DNA of 64,000 bases from Mycolicibacterium phocaicum (GTDB taxonomy: Bacteria > Actinomycetota > Actinomycetes > Mycobacteriales > Mycobacteriaceae), in contig NZ_AP022616.1 of NCBI RefSeq assembly GCF_010731115.1, positions 4,464,001-4,528,000 of the forward strand, read 5' to 3'. The notes under the pieces are model-generated. The model had not been told where the DNA came from, searched no databases, and saw only the letters and a list, made by a program, of their open reading frames with translations. A program made the position numbers and the translations under genes. The number at the start of each line of letters is the position of its first letter. The stretch's first letter is position 1. Below are positions 19,237 to 28,538 of the stretch, in pieces.

Positions 19237-20040
19237 ATGCCCACTCGTGACGACATTCTCATCACCGCCTTCGGTCTCGCCCAGCTGATCGCCGCCGGCG
19301 ACGTGACGCTGCTCGATGTGCGCTGGCAGCTGCCCAAGCCCGACGGACGCGACGACTACCTGGGCGGGCACATTCCCGACGCGGTGTACGTCTCGCTCGA
19401 GGACGAGCTGTCGGATCACAGCGTCGTGGGCCGGGGCCGTCATCCGCTGCCGTCGGGCGCCGCGGTGCAGGAGGCCGCGCGGCGCTGGGGCGTGCGCGAC
19501 GGCGTGCCGACCGTCGTCTACGACGACTGGAACCGCGCCGGCTCGGCGCGCGCCTGGTGGGTACTGCGTGCCGCGGGCATCGAGAACGTCCGCATCCTGG
19601 ACGGCGGGCTGGCCGCCTGGACCACCTCGGGTGGCCCGCTGGACCGCGGTGACGTCGAACCGGCGCCGGGTGACGTCACGGTCACCCATCAGGACCTCTA
19701 TGCCGGGGCCATGCCCACACTGACCGCCGACGAGGCCGCGGCGCTGGGCCCGCGCCTGGGCGACGTCCGGGCGCCGGAGCGGTTCCGCGGCGACGTCGAA
19801 CCCATGGACCCGATTGCCGGACACATTCCGGGTGCGATCAATCTGCCGAGCGTGCTGGCTGCCGACGGCACATTGCGGACCGACGGCGCGGAGGTCGACG
19901 CCGTGTACTGCGGGTCGGGTGTCACCGCGGCGGTGGCGGTGGCCGCGCTGGCGGCCGCCGGGCAGGACGTGGCGCTGTTCCCCGGCTCGTGGTCGCAGTG
20001 GAGTAGCGAGCCGGGCCGGGCGGTGGCTACCGGCGACTGA
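19237..20040 (+). CDS. two-domain rhodanese-type sulfurtransferase
   Basis: A 267-residue tandem rhodanese, transferring sulfur from thiosulfate or 3-mercaptopyruvate to a thiophile. The first domain (about 10-130) is inactive-like, with LLDVRWQLP and GHIPDAVYVSLEDEL. The second domain carries GHIPGAINLPS and the catalytic Cys in YCGSGVTAA. ATG 19237 is 24 bases from the divergent pxpA start. Its 3' end overlaps the convergent permease gene by 14 bases. Confidence 0.88.
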   Translation: MPTRDDILITAFGLAQLIAAGDVTLLDVRWQLPKPDGRDDYLGGHIPDAVYVSLEDELSDHSVVGRGRHPLPSGAAVQEAARRWGVRDGVPTVVYDDWNRAGSARAWWVLRAAGIENVRILDGGLAAWTTSGGPLDRGDVEPAPGDVTVTHQDLYAGAMPTLTADEAAALGPRLGDVRAPERFRGDVEPMDPIAGHIPGAINLPSVLAADGTLRTDGAEVDAVYCGSGVTAAVAVAALAAAGQDVALFPGSWSQWSSEPGRAVATGD

Positions 20041-20857
20041 GCCGTCCCGCGCCCCAGCACAGCAGGTAGATGCCGAACGAGATCGACGTGACGAACACCG
20101 ATACCGGGACGCCCGGGGCCAGGGACAGCACGATGCCGCCGACCGCGGCGATCTCGGCGAACACCACCGACGCCACCATCGTGGTGACGGGGGAGCTGAA
20201 GACCCGGCCGGCCGCGGCGGCGGGGGTGATCAACAGCGACATCACGAGCAGCGCCCCGACGATCTGCACGCCCTGCGCGGCGGCGACGCCGACCAGTGCG
20301 GCGAACACGATGCCCAGCGCGCGCACCGGAACCCCGCGGGCCGCAGCCACTTCGGGGTCGGCGGTGGCGAACAGCAGTGGCCGGTAGCAGGCCGCCAGGA
20401 TCGCGACCACCAGCACGGTGACCACGGCCAGCAGCGCCAGCCCCGAATAGCCGACGCCGACGATCTGCCCGGTGAGCAACGCGAAACTGGTGCCGGTGCG
20501 GCCTGGGTACAGGTGGATGAACAGCACGGCGAGACCGAGGCCGAAGGCCAGCACGACGCCGATCGCCGAGTCCCGCTCGCGTGAGCGTTGCCCCAGGATG
20601 CCGAAAAGGATTGCCGCCAGGGCACTCCCGACGAGGGCGCCGAGGCCGACGTTGAGTCCGGTCAACAGGGCGAAGGCGGCACCGGTGAGGGAGAGCTCGC
20701 TGGAGCCGTGCACCGCGAACGACATCTGCCGCATCACGATGAACGGCCCGATCAGGCCGCCGAGGAGTGCCAGCAGCGCCGCCGCGAGCACGGCCTGCTG
20801 GACGAAGTCGCGGCCGAGCAGGTCCGCGGTCAGTGCCGTGTCGAAGAAGTTATTCAC
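20027..20857 (-). CDS. metal ABC transporter permease (ZnuB/MntB type)
   Basis: A 276-residue integral membrane protein with about eight spans. The signature RQMSFAVHGSSELSLTGAA is near the N-terminus and GVQIVGALLVMSLLITPAA is the family loop. It forms the channel of a Zn/Mn/Fe-type importer with the ATPase and binding protein upstream. GTG 20857 overlaps the end of the ATPase gene by 8 bases, indicating coupling. A longer frame to 20899 lies inside the ATPase gene. Confidence 0.9.
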   Translation of the reverse strand: MNNFFDTALTADLLGRDFVQQAVLAAALLALLGGLIGPFIVMRQMSFAVHGSSELSLTGAAFALLTGLNVGLGALVGSALAAILFGILGQRSRERDSAIGVVLAFGLGLAVLFIHLYPGRTGTSFALLTGQIVGVGYSGLALLAVVTVLVVAILAACYRPLLFATADPEVAAARGVPVRALGIVFAALVGVAAAQGVQIVGALLVMSLLITPAAAAGRVFSSPVTTMVASVVFAEIAAVGGIVLSLAPGVPVSVFVTSISFGIYLLCWGAGRLSRR

Positions 20858-21647
20858 AGCAGTGCCCACTCGCGTGCTCGGAGTTGTCCACGCCGGCACC
20901 GTCCTGGCCGACCACGACGTACTGACCGCCGATCCGGGCCACCTCGATGTCGGCGCGGTACAGCGCGGACAGCGTCTCGGATGTCATGACGTCCTCGACG
21001 GTGCCGATCCGGAAGCGGCCGTCGACCAGGTACAGCACGCGGTCGACGTACGGCAGCACGGGGTTGACCTCGTGGGTGACGAACAGGACCGCGGTGCCGG
21101 CGTCCTTGCGGCGCTGGTCGATGAGGCTCGACACCAGTTTCGCGTTGGCCGGGTCGAGGTTGAGCAGCGGTTCGTCGCACAGCAGCAGCGCCGGGTCGGA
21201 CGCCAGGGCCTGCGCGATGCGCACGCGCTGCAGTTCCCCGCCGGACATCACCGACACGGGAACGTCGGCCAGCCGCGCGCCGTCGACCTGGCCGAGCGCC
21301 TTGGTCACGATGGCGCGACGCTGCGCGCGCTTGCGCGGACCGGCGAAACCCCACTGGTGCCCGTCGCAGCCGAGCCCGACGAGATCGCGCCCGCGCAGCG
21401 TCAGCCCGGTGTCCAGTGAACGGTGCTGCGGCACATAGCCGATGGTGCCCGTGGTGGTCATCCGGCCGGCCGTCAGTGGCTGTTGGCGCAGCAACACCTT
21501 GAGCAGCGACGTCTTGCCGGTGCCGTTGGGGCCGAGCACCGCGATGAATTCACCGCGGCGCACCGTCAGATCGAGCCGGTCCCACAGCACGCGGTCGCCG
21601 AACGACAGTCGTGCGCCGGTGAGTTCGGCGACCGCAGCAGAAGTCAC
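20850..21647 (-). CDS. metal ABC transporter ATP-binding protein (ZnuC/MntA type)
   Basis: A 265-residue ABC ATPase with Walker A GPNGTGKTS, Q-loop YVPQHRSLD, signature SGGELQRVRIAQAL, Walker B ALLLCDEP (LLNLD in the D-loop) and switch His in FVTHEVNPV. The tail ends in a His/Cys-rich SEHASGHCCE that might bind metal. It is the middle gene of the three-gene importer, 9 bases after the binding protein. Confidence 0.92.
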   Translation of the reverse strand: MTSAAVAELTGARLSFGDRVLWDRLDLTVRRGEFIAVLGPNGTGKTSLLKVLLRQQPLTAGRMTTTGTIGYVPQHRSLDTGLTLRGRDLVGLGCDGHQWGFAGPRKRAQRRAIVTKALGQVDGARLADVPVSVMSGGELQRVRIAQALASDPALLLCDEPLLNLDPANAKLVSSLIDQRRKDAGTAVLFVTHEVNPVLPYVDRVLYLVDGRFRIGTVEDVMTSETLSALYRADIEVARIGGQYVVVGQDGAGVDNSEHASGHCCE

Positions 21648-21656
21648 GGTTACTGA

Positions 21657-22565
21657 TTATCGACCCGGCGCCGCGGCGCTATCGAGCTGGTGTGCCAGTG
21701 CCTCCGCGGTCTGCTGCTGCCAGGTCAGGAAGTCCTGTCCGGCGGGCAGTGTCTCGGTGACCTCGACGATGGGCAGCGCGGCCTTGCGGGCGGCATCCTG
21801 CAGCTGCTTGGTGACGGCGGTCTCGGTCTGCTTGTTCACCACCAGTGCGTCGACCTTGTGGCCGTTGATCAGGTCGAGTACCGCGGCCACGTCGGCCGGG
21901 GCGGGATCGTGGCCTTCTTCGGCGGCGGCGGCGAAACCGTGCGGGGTGCTGTCGACGACGCCCGCGGCGGCCAGCAGGTAATGCGCGACGGGTTCGGTGG
22001 AGACCACCGCGGCGCCGGGGTGCTTCTGCCCGATGGCGTGCTCGGTGGCGGCGATGGCGTCGGTCTTCTTGCCGAATTCCGCGGCGTTGGCGCGGTAGGT
22101 GTCGGCGTGCGCGGAATCAGTGGCCGCCAGGTCGTCGGCGATCTTGGTGGCGACGGCCTTGGCGACGGCCATGTTGTAGAAGACGTGCTCGTTGGCCTCA
22201 CCGGGCGCGTTGTGCGGCAGCAGCGAGTAGGCGTCCACGGTGGTGACGTTCTTGTGGTTCTTCAACACGTCGTCGGCCCAGTGGTCGTAACCGCCGCCGT
22301 TGATGACGACGAGGCTGGCATCGGCGATGGCGGCGGCGTCGGCGGGGGTGGCTTCGTAGGAGTGCGGGTCGTCGACATCGCTGGTGAGCAGGGACTTGAC
22401 GTCGGCGTGGCCGCCGGCCACCGCGGTGGCGACGCTGCCCCAGACGTTGGTGGTGGTGACGACCTTGGCGGCGCCGCCCGCGTGCCCGGAGTCGCCTTGT
22501 GACCCGCACGCGGCGACGGTCAACGCGGTCAGGGCGGACAGTGCGATGAGCCTGGTCCGGGTCAT
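21657..22565 (-). CDS. zinc/manganese-type substrate-binding lipoprotein
   Basis: A 302-residue cluster A-I binding protein. The lipoprotein signal ends in LTVAACGS with lipid-attachment Cys. DVDDPHSYEATPADAAA supplies the first metal His, NEHVFYNM the second, STEPVAHYL the third region, and VVNKQTET leads to the C-terminal ligand. Short His-containing segments occur, but no long His-rich loop. A Zur-like palindrome lies 26 bases upstream of its start, supporting zinc as substrate. Confidence 0.9.
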   Translation of the reverse strand: MTRTRLIALSALTALTVAACGSQGDSGHAGGAAKVVTTTNVWGSVATAVAGGHADVKSLLTSDVDDPHSYEATPADAAAIADASLVVINGGGYDHWADDVLKNHKNVTTVDAYSLLPHNAPGEANEHVFYNMAVAKAVATKIADDLAATDSAHADTYRANAAEFGKKTDAIAATEHAIGQKHPGAAVVSTEPVAHYLLAAAGVVDSTPHGFAAAAEEGHDPAPADVAAVLDLINGHKVDALVVNKQTETAVTKQLQDAARKAALPIVEVTETLPAGQDFLTWQQQTAEALAHQLDSAAAPGR

Positions 22566-22590
22566 GTGTGCTCCTGCAAGTTAGTGTTAA

Positions 22591-22605
22591 TGAAAACCGT
22601 TTGCA
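22591..22605 (-). promoter_or_regulatory. Zur-like operator
   Basis: The sequence tgaaaaccgtttgca is a 7-1-7 palindrome with one mismatch and resembles the mycobacterial Zur consensus TGAAAATnATTTTCA. It lies upstream of the zinc-type binding protein gene on the minus strand and also 58 bases before the divergent LacI-family gene. Zinc repression of the importer is inferred. Confidence 0.55.
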
Positions 22606-22662
22606 ATAAATCTAGTGCACCGTTGCCGTGCAGCGCGAATCGGATGCGCTAGCGTCACAAAC

Positions 22663-23763
22663 ATGCCGAGGAGTCCCAACCCGAGGCGTCGGGCCACGCT
22701 GGCCTCGCTCGCTGCTGAGTTGAAGGTCTCGCGCACCACGATCTCGAACGCCTACAACCGGCCGGACCAGCTCTCGCCGGAGTTGCGCGAGCGGGTGCTC
22801 GCCGCAGCCAAGGAGATGGGCTATCCCGGCCCCGACCCGGTGGCGCGTTCGCTGCGCACGCGGCGGGCCGGTGCCTTCGGGCTCATGATCACCGAACCCC
22901 TCAACTACTCGTTCCGCGACCCGGCGGCCCTGGATTTCGTTGCCGGACTTGCCGAATCGTGTGAGGAAGCCGGGCAGGGCCTGCTGCTGGTGGCGGCCGG
23001 GCCCAACCGTTCGGTCGAGGACGGCACCGCGGCGGTGCTGTCCGCCGGGGTCGACGGGTTTGCGGTGTATGCGGCCTCCGACGACGATCCGTACCTGCCC
23101 GTCGTGCAGCAGCGCGGCGTGCCGATCGTGGTCGTCGATCAGCCCAAGGACGTCCAGGGGGCCTCCCGGGTCTGCATCGACGATCGCGCGGCGATGCGCG
23201 GCATCGCGGAATACGTTGTCGGCCTTGGCCACCGGGAGATCGGCTTGCTGACCATGCGGCTCGGGCGGCAGTGGCCGCACGGTGACGCGCAGTCGGCCGT
23301 CGCCGACCCGGAGCGGCTCACCTCACAGCATTTTCACGTGCAGTGCGAACGAATTCTCGGGGTGCGGGATGCCATGGCCGCAGCCGGCCTGAACCCCGAT
23401 GCGCTGACGGTGGTGGAGACCTTCGAGCACCTGCCGAGTTCCGGCGGAGCCGCGGCCGCTGTTGCACTGCAAGCCAATCCGCGCATCACGGCGCTGATGT
23501 GCACCGCCGACGTGCTGGCGCTCTCGGCGATGGACCACCTGCGATCGCGCGGTATCTACGTGCCCGGCCAGATGACCGTCACGGGATTCGACGGGGTGCC
23601 GGAGGCGCTGGCGCGCGGGCTGACCACCGTCGCCCAGCCCAGCCTGGAGAAGGGCCGACGGGCCGGATACCTGTTGAACAACCCGCCGCGGTCCGGGATC
23701 CCGGTCATCGAGGTGCTCGACACCGAGCTGGTCCGCGGCCGCACGTCGGGCCCGCCCGCCTAA
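22663..23763 (+). CDS. LacI/GalR-family transcriptional regulator (Rv3575c-like)
   Basis: A 366-residue regulator with an N-terminal LacI helix-turn-helix (ATLASLAAELKVSRTTISNAYNRPD, split here as LAAELKVSRTTISNAYN) and a periplasmic-binding-protein-like sensor domain ending TVTGFDGVPEALARGLTTV. Ligand unknown. ATG 22663 is chosen because it gives a normal short arm before the HTH. It corresponds in position to Rv3575c. It ends convergently with otsB, the stops overlapping. Confidence 0.88.
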   Translation: MPRSPNPRRRATLASLAAELKVSRTTISNAYNRPDQLSPELRERVLAAAKEMGYPGPDPVARSLRTRRAGAFGLMITEPLNYSFRDPAALDFVAGLAESCEEAGQGLLLVAAGPNRSVEDGTAAVLSAGVDGFAVYAASDDDPYLPVVQQRGVPIVVVDQPKDVQGASRVCIDDRAAMRGIAEYVVGLGHREIGLLTMRLGRQWPHGDAQSAVADPERLTSQHFHVQCERILGVRDAMAAAGLNPDALTVVETFEHLPSSGGAAAAVALQANPRITALMCTADVLALSAMDHLRSRGIYVPGQMTVTGFDGVPEALARGLTTVAQPSLEKGRRAGYLLNNPPRSGIPVIEVLDTELVRGRTSGPPA

Positions 23764-24503
23764 TCCGCCCGGCGCGCCGCCAGGTAGGCCAGCGCCTCCG
23801 CGACGTCCTCGGGGGAGCCGACGCGGTACTGCGCGGCCGAGGGCCCCGGACCGACCTTCACGCCGACGTCACCGTCGCGCAGCCGGGCGAAGGCCTTCTC
23901 GTCGGTGACGTCGTCGCCCAGAAAGACCACGGCGGTCGCGTCGTCGCGCTCCCGCAAGACGTCGATGGCCGAGCCCTTGCTGGTGGTGACCACCGCGAAC
24001 TCCAGCACCGCCTTGCCCTCGGTGGGCTCGGCGTCCCACTGGCCTCCGGCTGTGCGGGCGGCGGCCAGTGCGGCCTCGCCGTCGGCCGCCGAGGCGTTCC
24101 GCACGTGCAGGGCAGCGCTGGCCGGCTTGGTCTCGACCGCCGCGCCGGGGTAGTGGCTTGCGATCTCGGTGAGCGAATCCACGATCTCGGCCAGCAGCGC
24201 GGTGTCGACGGTCTGGGTGAACCCGGTGTTGAACTCCGCGCCGTGGCTGCCCACCAGGTGCACCGACGGCGGCATGCCGGACAGCTCGCGCAGGACGTCC
24301 AGGGCACGTCCCGACACCAGCGCGACGAACGTGTCCGGCAGGGCGGCCAGGTCCAGCAGGGCGGCAGACCCGGCGGGCAGGGCCCGCGCGTCGGCAGGGT
24401 TGTTCACGATCGGCGACAGCGTGCCGTCGAAATCCGAGGTGACGAGCAGTCGGGGGGTGGCGGCGACGGTGTCGAGCGCCGCGATCAGATCAGCCGGGAG
24501 CAC
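23760..24503 (-). CDS. otsB: trehalose-6-phosphate phosphatase
   Basis: A 247-residue HAD-family phosphatase converting trehalose 6-phosphate to trehalose. It has HAD motif I SDFDGTLSPI (Asp nucleophile), motif II ALVSGR, the T6PP segment VGSHGAE, a motif III Lys region, and motif IV FLGDDVTDEKAF. It is a stand-alone catalytic domain of ordinary length, lacking the N-terminal extension of OtsB2 (Rv3372). It lies 3 bases downstream of kstR on the same strand. Confidence 0.9.
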   Translation of the reverse strand: MLPADLIAALDTVAATPRLLVTSDFDGTLSPIVNNPADARALPAGSAALLDLAALPDTFVALVSGRALDVLRELSGMPPSVHLVGSHGAEFNTGFTQTVDTALLAEIVDSLTEIASHYPGAAVETKPASAALHVRNASAADGEAALAAARTAGGQWDAEPTEGKAVLEFAVVTTSKGSAIDVLRERDDATAVVFLGDDVTDEKAFARLRDGDVGVKVGPGPSAAQYRVGSPEDVAEALAYLAARRAD

Positions 24504-24506
24504 CGG

Positions 24507-25112
24507 TCAGACTTTAGGGTGCTCCCCGTCACCGATCAGCAGTCGGACCGCCAGATCGAGCCGCTTGCTCACATCGGTGGCCGAAGCGCGACGCGTCAGC
24601 CAGGCCAGCAGGTTGGACAGCCACACGTCGGAGATGACGCGCGCGATGTGGTACTGGTCCTCGGTGGGTTCGCCGTCGCTCATGGCGCGCGCAAACATCG
24701 AGTCCATGAGCTTGCCGACGTGATCAACCTCACCGGCCGCGGACGCATCGGCGAACACGAAAGCACGTGTCATGGCCTCGGTCAGCAGCGGATTGCGCTG
24801 CATCGACCGGTTCAGCTTGCTGACCATCACGTTGAGGCGCTGGTACGGCGTACCGCCCGTCAGCGACGCCCGATCGGTCTTGGCGTCGATGCGCTCGAAC
24901 TCGCGACCCAGCGCGGACACCAGCAGGTGCACCTTGGACGGGAAGTAGCGGTACAGGGTGCCGACGGCGACGTCGGCGCGTTCTGCCACCGCACGCATCT
25001 GAACTGCCTCGTAGCCGCCCTTGGAGGCGATGGCCAGGGTGGCGTCCAGGATGCGCTTGCGTCGCTCGCGCTGTGCTTCGGAACCGAGCTCGGATTCGGT
25101 CAGTACGGCCAT
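24507..25112 (-). CDS. kstR: TetR-family steroid regulon repressor KstR
   Basis: A 201-residue repressor of the cholesterol side-chain and ring A/B genes, released by 3-oxo-cholestenoyl-CoA-type ligands. The HTH region YEAVQMRAVAERADVAVGTL followed by YRYFPSKVHLL, and the ligand domain through LLAWLTRRASATDVSKRL, are very close to M. tuberculosis KstR. ATG 25112 matches its start MAVLTESELGSEAQRE; an ATG at 25172 would add about 20 residues. A KstR operator lies between it and divergent fadE34. Confidence 0.96.
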   Translation of the reverse strand: MAVLTESELGSEAQRERRKRILDATLAIASKGGYEAVQMRAVAERADVAVGTLYRYFPSKVHLLVSALGREFERIDAKTDRASLTGGTPYQRLNVMVSKLNRSMQRNPLLTEAMTRAFVFADASAAGEVDHVGKLMDSMFARAMSDGEPTEDQYHIARVISDVWLSNLLAWLTRRASATDVSKRLDLAVRLLIGDGEHPKV

Positions 25113-25314
25113 GTTCGTCACCTCCCGCGGGCGGACGGCGGAATCGGATTCGGGTGTTGCTGGCGTCGGCATTCGGCGGTCAGCTCCTTCGGGTCGCGCA
25201 TTGGGTGAAAACGATACGCAAAGTGATCGGTAATTTCCCACCTCCAGGCGCCCCGGGACACCCAAGTGTCCTGCTGTAATGGCGATCGACTTGACGTCTG
25301 ATTGCTGTCACCAT

Positions 25315-25328
25315 TAGAACACGTTCTA
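25315..25328. promoter_or_regulatory. KstR operator in the kstR-fadE34 intergenic region
   Basis: The sequence TAGAACACGTTCTA fits the KstR consensus TnnAACnnGTTnnA exactly and is palindromic outside the central two bases. It lies 40 bases before the fadE34 ATG and about 200 bases before kstR, so it can control both fadE34 and kstR autoregulation. Confidence 0.85.
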
Positions 25329-25367
25329 GTGAGAAGCGTGTTCTTCTCGCCCAAACGCTAGGAGCGC

Positions 25368-27476
25368 ATGGTGTCCATCACTTCCACAACTATCGACTCG
25401 GAGCGGGCCGAGGTCCGCGAAATGGTCCGTAGCTGGGCTGTCGCGTCGGGTTCCATTGCCGCGGTCCGTGCTGCCGAGAACAACGGCGCCGACGCCTGGC
25501 GGGGCCCGTACAACGGTCTTGTCGAACTAGGGACCTTCGGCGTCGCGGTGCCCGAGGACCTCGGCGGCGCCGGCGGGTCTATCGCCGATCTGTGCGTGAT
25601 GGTCGACGAAGCCGCCGCCGCGCTGGTGCCCGGTCCGGTCGCCACCACCGCGCTGGCAACTCTGGTCATCACCGACGCCGCGCTGCTGGAGGCGCTGGCT
25701 TCCGGGCAGCGCACCGCCGGACTCGCTTTGACGTCCGACATCGCCTTCGACGGGCAGGCCGCCACCGGCACCGCCAAGTTCGTCCTGGGTGCCCTGCCCG
25801 ACGGCCTGCTGATCCTGCCCGCGGGCGACACCTGGATCCTGGTCGACGCCGCCGCGGCCGGCGTCACCGTCACGCCGCTCGAGGCCACCGACTTCTCGCG
25901 CCCGCTGGCCCGCGTCGAGCTGACCGGCGCCGCGGCGACGGTCCTCGACGCGCCGGTGGCCGACCTGGCCGTGACCGTGCTCGCCGCCGAGGCCGCGGGC
26001 CTGGCGCGCTGGCAGCTCGAGACGGCGGCCGAATACGCCAAGGTGCGTGAGCAGTTCGGCAAGCCGATCGGCAGCTTCCAGGCCGTCAAGCACATGTGCG
26101 CCGAGATGCTGCTGCGTTCGCAGCAGATCGCCGTTGCCGCAAGCGATGTCGCCGAGGCCGCAGTGGAAGGCGATGCCACGCAGCTCTCCATCGCCGCTGC
26201 GGTGGCCGCCGCGGCCGCCATCGACGCCGCGAAACACAATGGGCGCGACTGCATTCAGGTCCTGGGTGGCATCGGCTTCACCTGGGAGCACGACGCACAT
26301 CTGTACTTGCGGCGCGCGTACGCGACCTCCCAGATCCTCGGCGGCCACGGCACGTGGCTGCGCCGCGTGGCCGCGCTGACCCGCGCGGGGCTGCGCCGTC
26401 AGCTGCACGTCGACACCGGTGCGGCCGAGACGATCCGTCCCGAGATCGCCGCCACCGTCGCCCAGATCGCCGCGCTGCCCGTCGAGAAGCACCAGGCCGC
26501 GCTGGCCGAGGCCGGGCTGATGGCGCCGCACTGGCCCGCGCCGTACGGCCGCGCGGCGTCGCCGGGCGAGCAGCTCGTGATCGACGACGAACTCAGTGCC
26601 GCAGGCGTTGTGCGCCCGGACATTTCGATCGGCTGGTGGGCCGCGCCGACCATCCTGGGCCATGGCACCCCCGAGCAGATCGACCGCTTCATCCCCGGCA
26701 CGCTCACCGGCGACGTGTACTGGTGCCAGCTGTTCAGCGAGCCGGGCGCAGGCTCGGACCTAGCGGCCCTGCGCACCAAGGCCGTCAAGGTCGACGGCGG
26801 CTGGAAGCTGACGGGCCAGAAGGTGTGGACCTCCAACGCGCACCGCGCCAACTGGGGAATCTGCCTGGCGCGCACCAACCCTGACGCACCGAAGCACAAG
26901 GGCATCACCTACTTCGTCGTGGACATGAGCTCGCCCGGTATCGATATCCGCCCGCTGCGCGAGATCACCGGCGAGGCGCTGTTCAACGAGGTCTTCCTGG
27001 ACGACCTGTTCGTGCCGGACGACTGCGTCATCGGCCCCGTCGACGGCGGCTGGGCCCTGGCCCGCACCACGCTGGCCAACGAACGCGTCGCCATGGCCGC
27101 CGGTGGCGCGCTGGACAAGGGCATGGAGCATCTGCTGGATGTGCTCGGCGACCGTGAGCTCGACGCCGCCGAGGCGGAACGTCTTGGCGCACTTATTGTT
27201 GCGGCGCAGGTGGGTTCGCTGCTGGATCAACTGACGGCCCAGATGGCCGTCGGTGGCCACGATCCGGGTGCGCCGTCGAGCGTGCGCAAGCTGATCGGCG
27301 TGCGTTACCGCCAGACCCTGGCCGAGACCATCATGGACGCGCACGACGGATCCGGTATCGAGGATTCGCCGGACGTCCGGTACTTCCTCAACACCCGCTG
27401 CCTGTCGATCGCCGGTGGCACGGAACAGATCCTGCTGACCGTGGCCGGCGAGCGCCTGCTGGGCCTGCCGCGCTAG
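25368..27476 (+). CDS. fadE34: fused acyl-CoA dehydrogenase FadE34 (steroid side chain)
   Basis: A 702-residue tandem acyl-CoA dehydrogenase. An N-terminal domain (about 1-330, including CIQVLGGIGFTWEHDAHLY) is fused to a C-terminal domain (about 340-702, with WCQLFSEPGAGSDLAALRTK, GQKVWTSNAHRANWG and GTEQILLTVAGERLLGLPR). The fusion replaces the two-subunit ChsE-type arrangement. FadE34/ChsE3 acts on the C24-CoA thioester of the cholesterol side chain. It is KstR-controlled by the site upstream, with ggag 4 bases before ATG 25368. Confidence 0.93.
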   Translation: MVSITSTTIDSERAEVREMVRSWAVASGSIAAVRAAENNGADAWRGPYNGLVELGTFGVAVPEDLGGAGGSIADLCVMVDEAAAALVPGPVATTALATLVITDAALLEALASGQRTAGLALTSDIAFDGQAATGTAKFVLGALPDGLLILPAGDTWILVDAAAAGVTVTPLEATDFSRPLARVELTGAAATVLDAPVADLAVTVLAAEAAGLARWQLETAAEYAKVREQFGKPIGSFQAVKHMCAEMLLRSQQIAVAASDVAEAAVEGDATQLSIAAAVAAAAAIDAAKHNGRDCIQVLGGIGFTWEHDAHLYLRRAYATSQILGGHGTWLRRVAALTRAGLRRQLHVDTGAAETIRPEIAATVAQIAALPVEKHQAALAEAGLMAPHWPAPYGRAASPGEQLVIDDELSAAGVVRPDISIGWWAAPTILGHGTPEQIDRFIPGTLTGDVYWCQLFSEPGAGSDLAALRTKAVKVDGGWKLTGQKVWTSNAHRANWGICLARTNPDAPKHKGITYFVVDMSSPGIDIRPLREITGEALFNEVFLDDLFVPDDCVIGPVDGGWALARTTLANERVAMAAGGALDKGMEHLLDVLGDRELDAAEAERLGALIVAAQVGSLLDQLTAQMAVGGHDPGAPSSVRKLIGVRYRQTLAETIMDAHDGSGIEDSPDVRYFLNTRCLSIAGGTEQILLTVAGERLLGLPR

Positions 27477-28330
27477 CGGCCCCGACGGAAGTCCCGCGGG
27501 CTCAGGCCGACCCGCTGCCGGAATGTGGTGGCGAAGTGGTTGGGTGTCGAAAACCCAACTGCTGCACTGATTTCGGTGATCGACAACCGGGTCGAGGACA
27601 GCAGTGTCTTGGCGCGGTCGATGCGGCGGTCGAGCAGGAACTGGTACGGCGTGGTGTGAAACGCGGCGCGGAACGCCTTGATGAAGGTCGCCACAGACAT
27701 CTGGGCAAGGTGCGCAAGCGATTCCAGATGGATGTCGGATTCCAGGCTGGTCTCCAGGAATTCGATGATCGACGCGCGTGCCGACGGCGGCAGGGTGTCA
27801 CGCTCGGCGTCCGTGGCCGGTGTCGTCGTCGTGTAGGTGTCCCGGATCAGTAATCGCAGGGTCTCGCCGGCCGAATCGAGCAGTAGCCGGGCGACCGCGT
27901 CGTCGCGGCCTGCGACACTGCGAATCTTGGTCACCAGCTGCAGGATCAGCGGGTCGTGATGCTTGCGCCGCGGCACGTGCACGACCTCGCCCAGGGCGTT
28001 CTCGGGTATCGATATTTCGCAGAATCCCGAGACATCGCCTGTGACGACCGACGTGCAGCGCACCCCCGCCGGCACCACCCAGGTATCGCCGATGCGCGGC
28101 AGCGTGCGGTCGGTCGGGCCCCAGTCCAGGTTGGTCTCCATCGATCGGAGTTCGCCGTGTCGGTGGACGTAGATGAGGTGGCGACTCGAATCGTGGCAGC
28201 ACCAGTCGGCGGGCTGCTCGATGCGCTCGGTGGCGAAGCGTAGCGACATGCCGCGACTGTCGACGGACCTCTCGCCGACGACGATGCGTGGCTTCATGGG
28301 CCGGTCGTCATTCCATGGCTTGACGGCCAT
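27473..28330 (-). CDS. AraC-family transcriptional regulator
   Basis: A 285-residue regulator. The N-terminal cupin-like sensor part (about 1-170) contains HLIYVHRHGELRS. The C-terminal double HTH contains LESLAHLAQMSVATFIKAF and ITEISAAVGFSTPNHFATTF, ending FRQRVGLSPRDFRR, the AraC signature. Ligand unknown. ATG 28330 is preferred because ggagg sits 6 bases upstream. It overlaps the convergent fadE34 stop by 4 bases and is divergent from the exported Lys-rich protein gene, which may be its target. Confidence 0.87.
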   Translation of the reverse strand: MAVKPWNDDRPMKPRIVVGERSVDSRGMSLRFATERIEQPADWCCHDSSRHLIYVHRHGELRSMETNLDWGPTDRTLPRIGDTWVVPAGVRCTSVVTGDVSGFCEISIPENALGEVVHVPRRKHHDPLILQLVTKIRSVAGRDDAVARLLLDSAGETLRLLIRDTYTTTTPATDAERDTLPPSARASIIEFLETSLESDIHLESLAHLAQMSVATFIKAFRAAFHTTPYQFLLDRRIDRAKTLLSSTRLSITEISAAVGFSTPNHFATTFRQRVGLSPRDFRRGR

Positions 28331-28538
28331 GCGAAACCTCCGGGGTGTCCAGCTTGGCCACGATCATGCGCCCTCGGGCGCGTGCTCGCGGCGGCTTTCT
28401 CCGAACATCCTGTGAGGAATCTGCGAGCCAGTCAATAAAAATTAGAACTTGTTGCATATTTCGAATGTTTGTTTTCGGCCTGGTCGCTACCGTCTGCGCG
28501 GCCAGAAGTGCTGACACCTCAGAGTCCAAGGAGAACGT

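Noticed and set aside
23343..25208. A 621-codon plus-strand frame over the LacI gene end, otsB and kstR
   Set aside because: Antisense to otsB and kstR, which have full motifs; composition is shadow-like (Gly/Arg/Gln/His).
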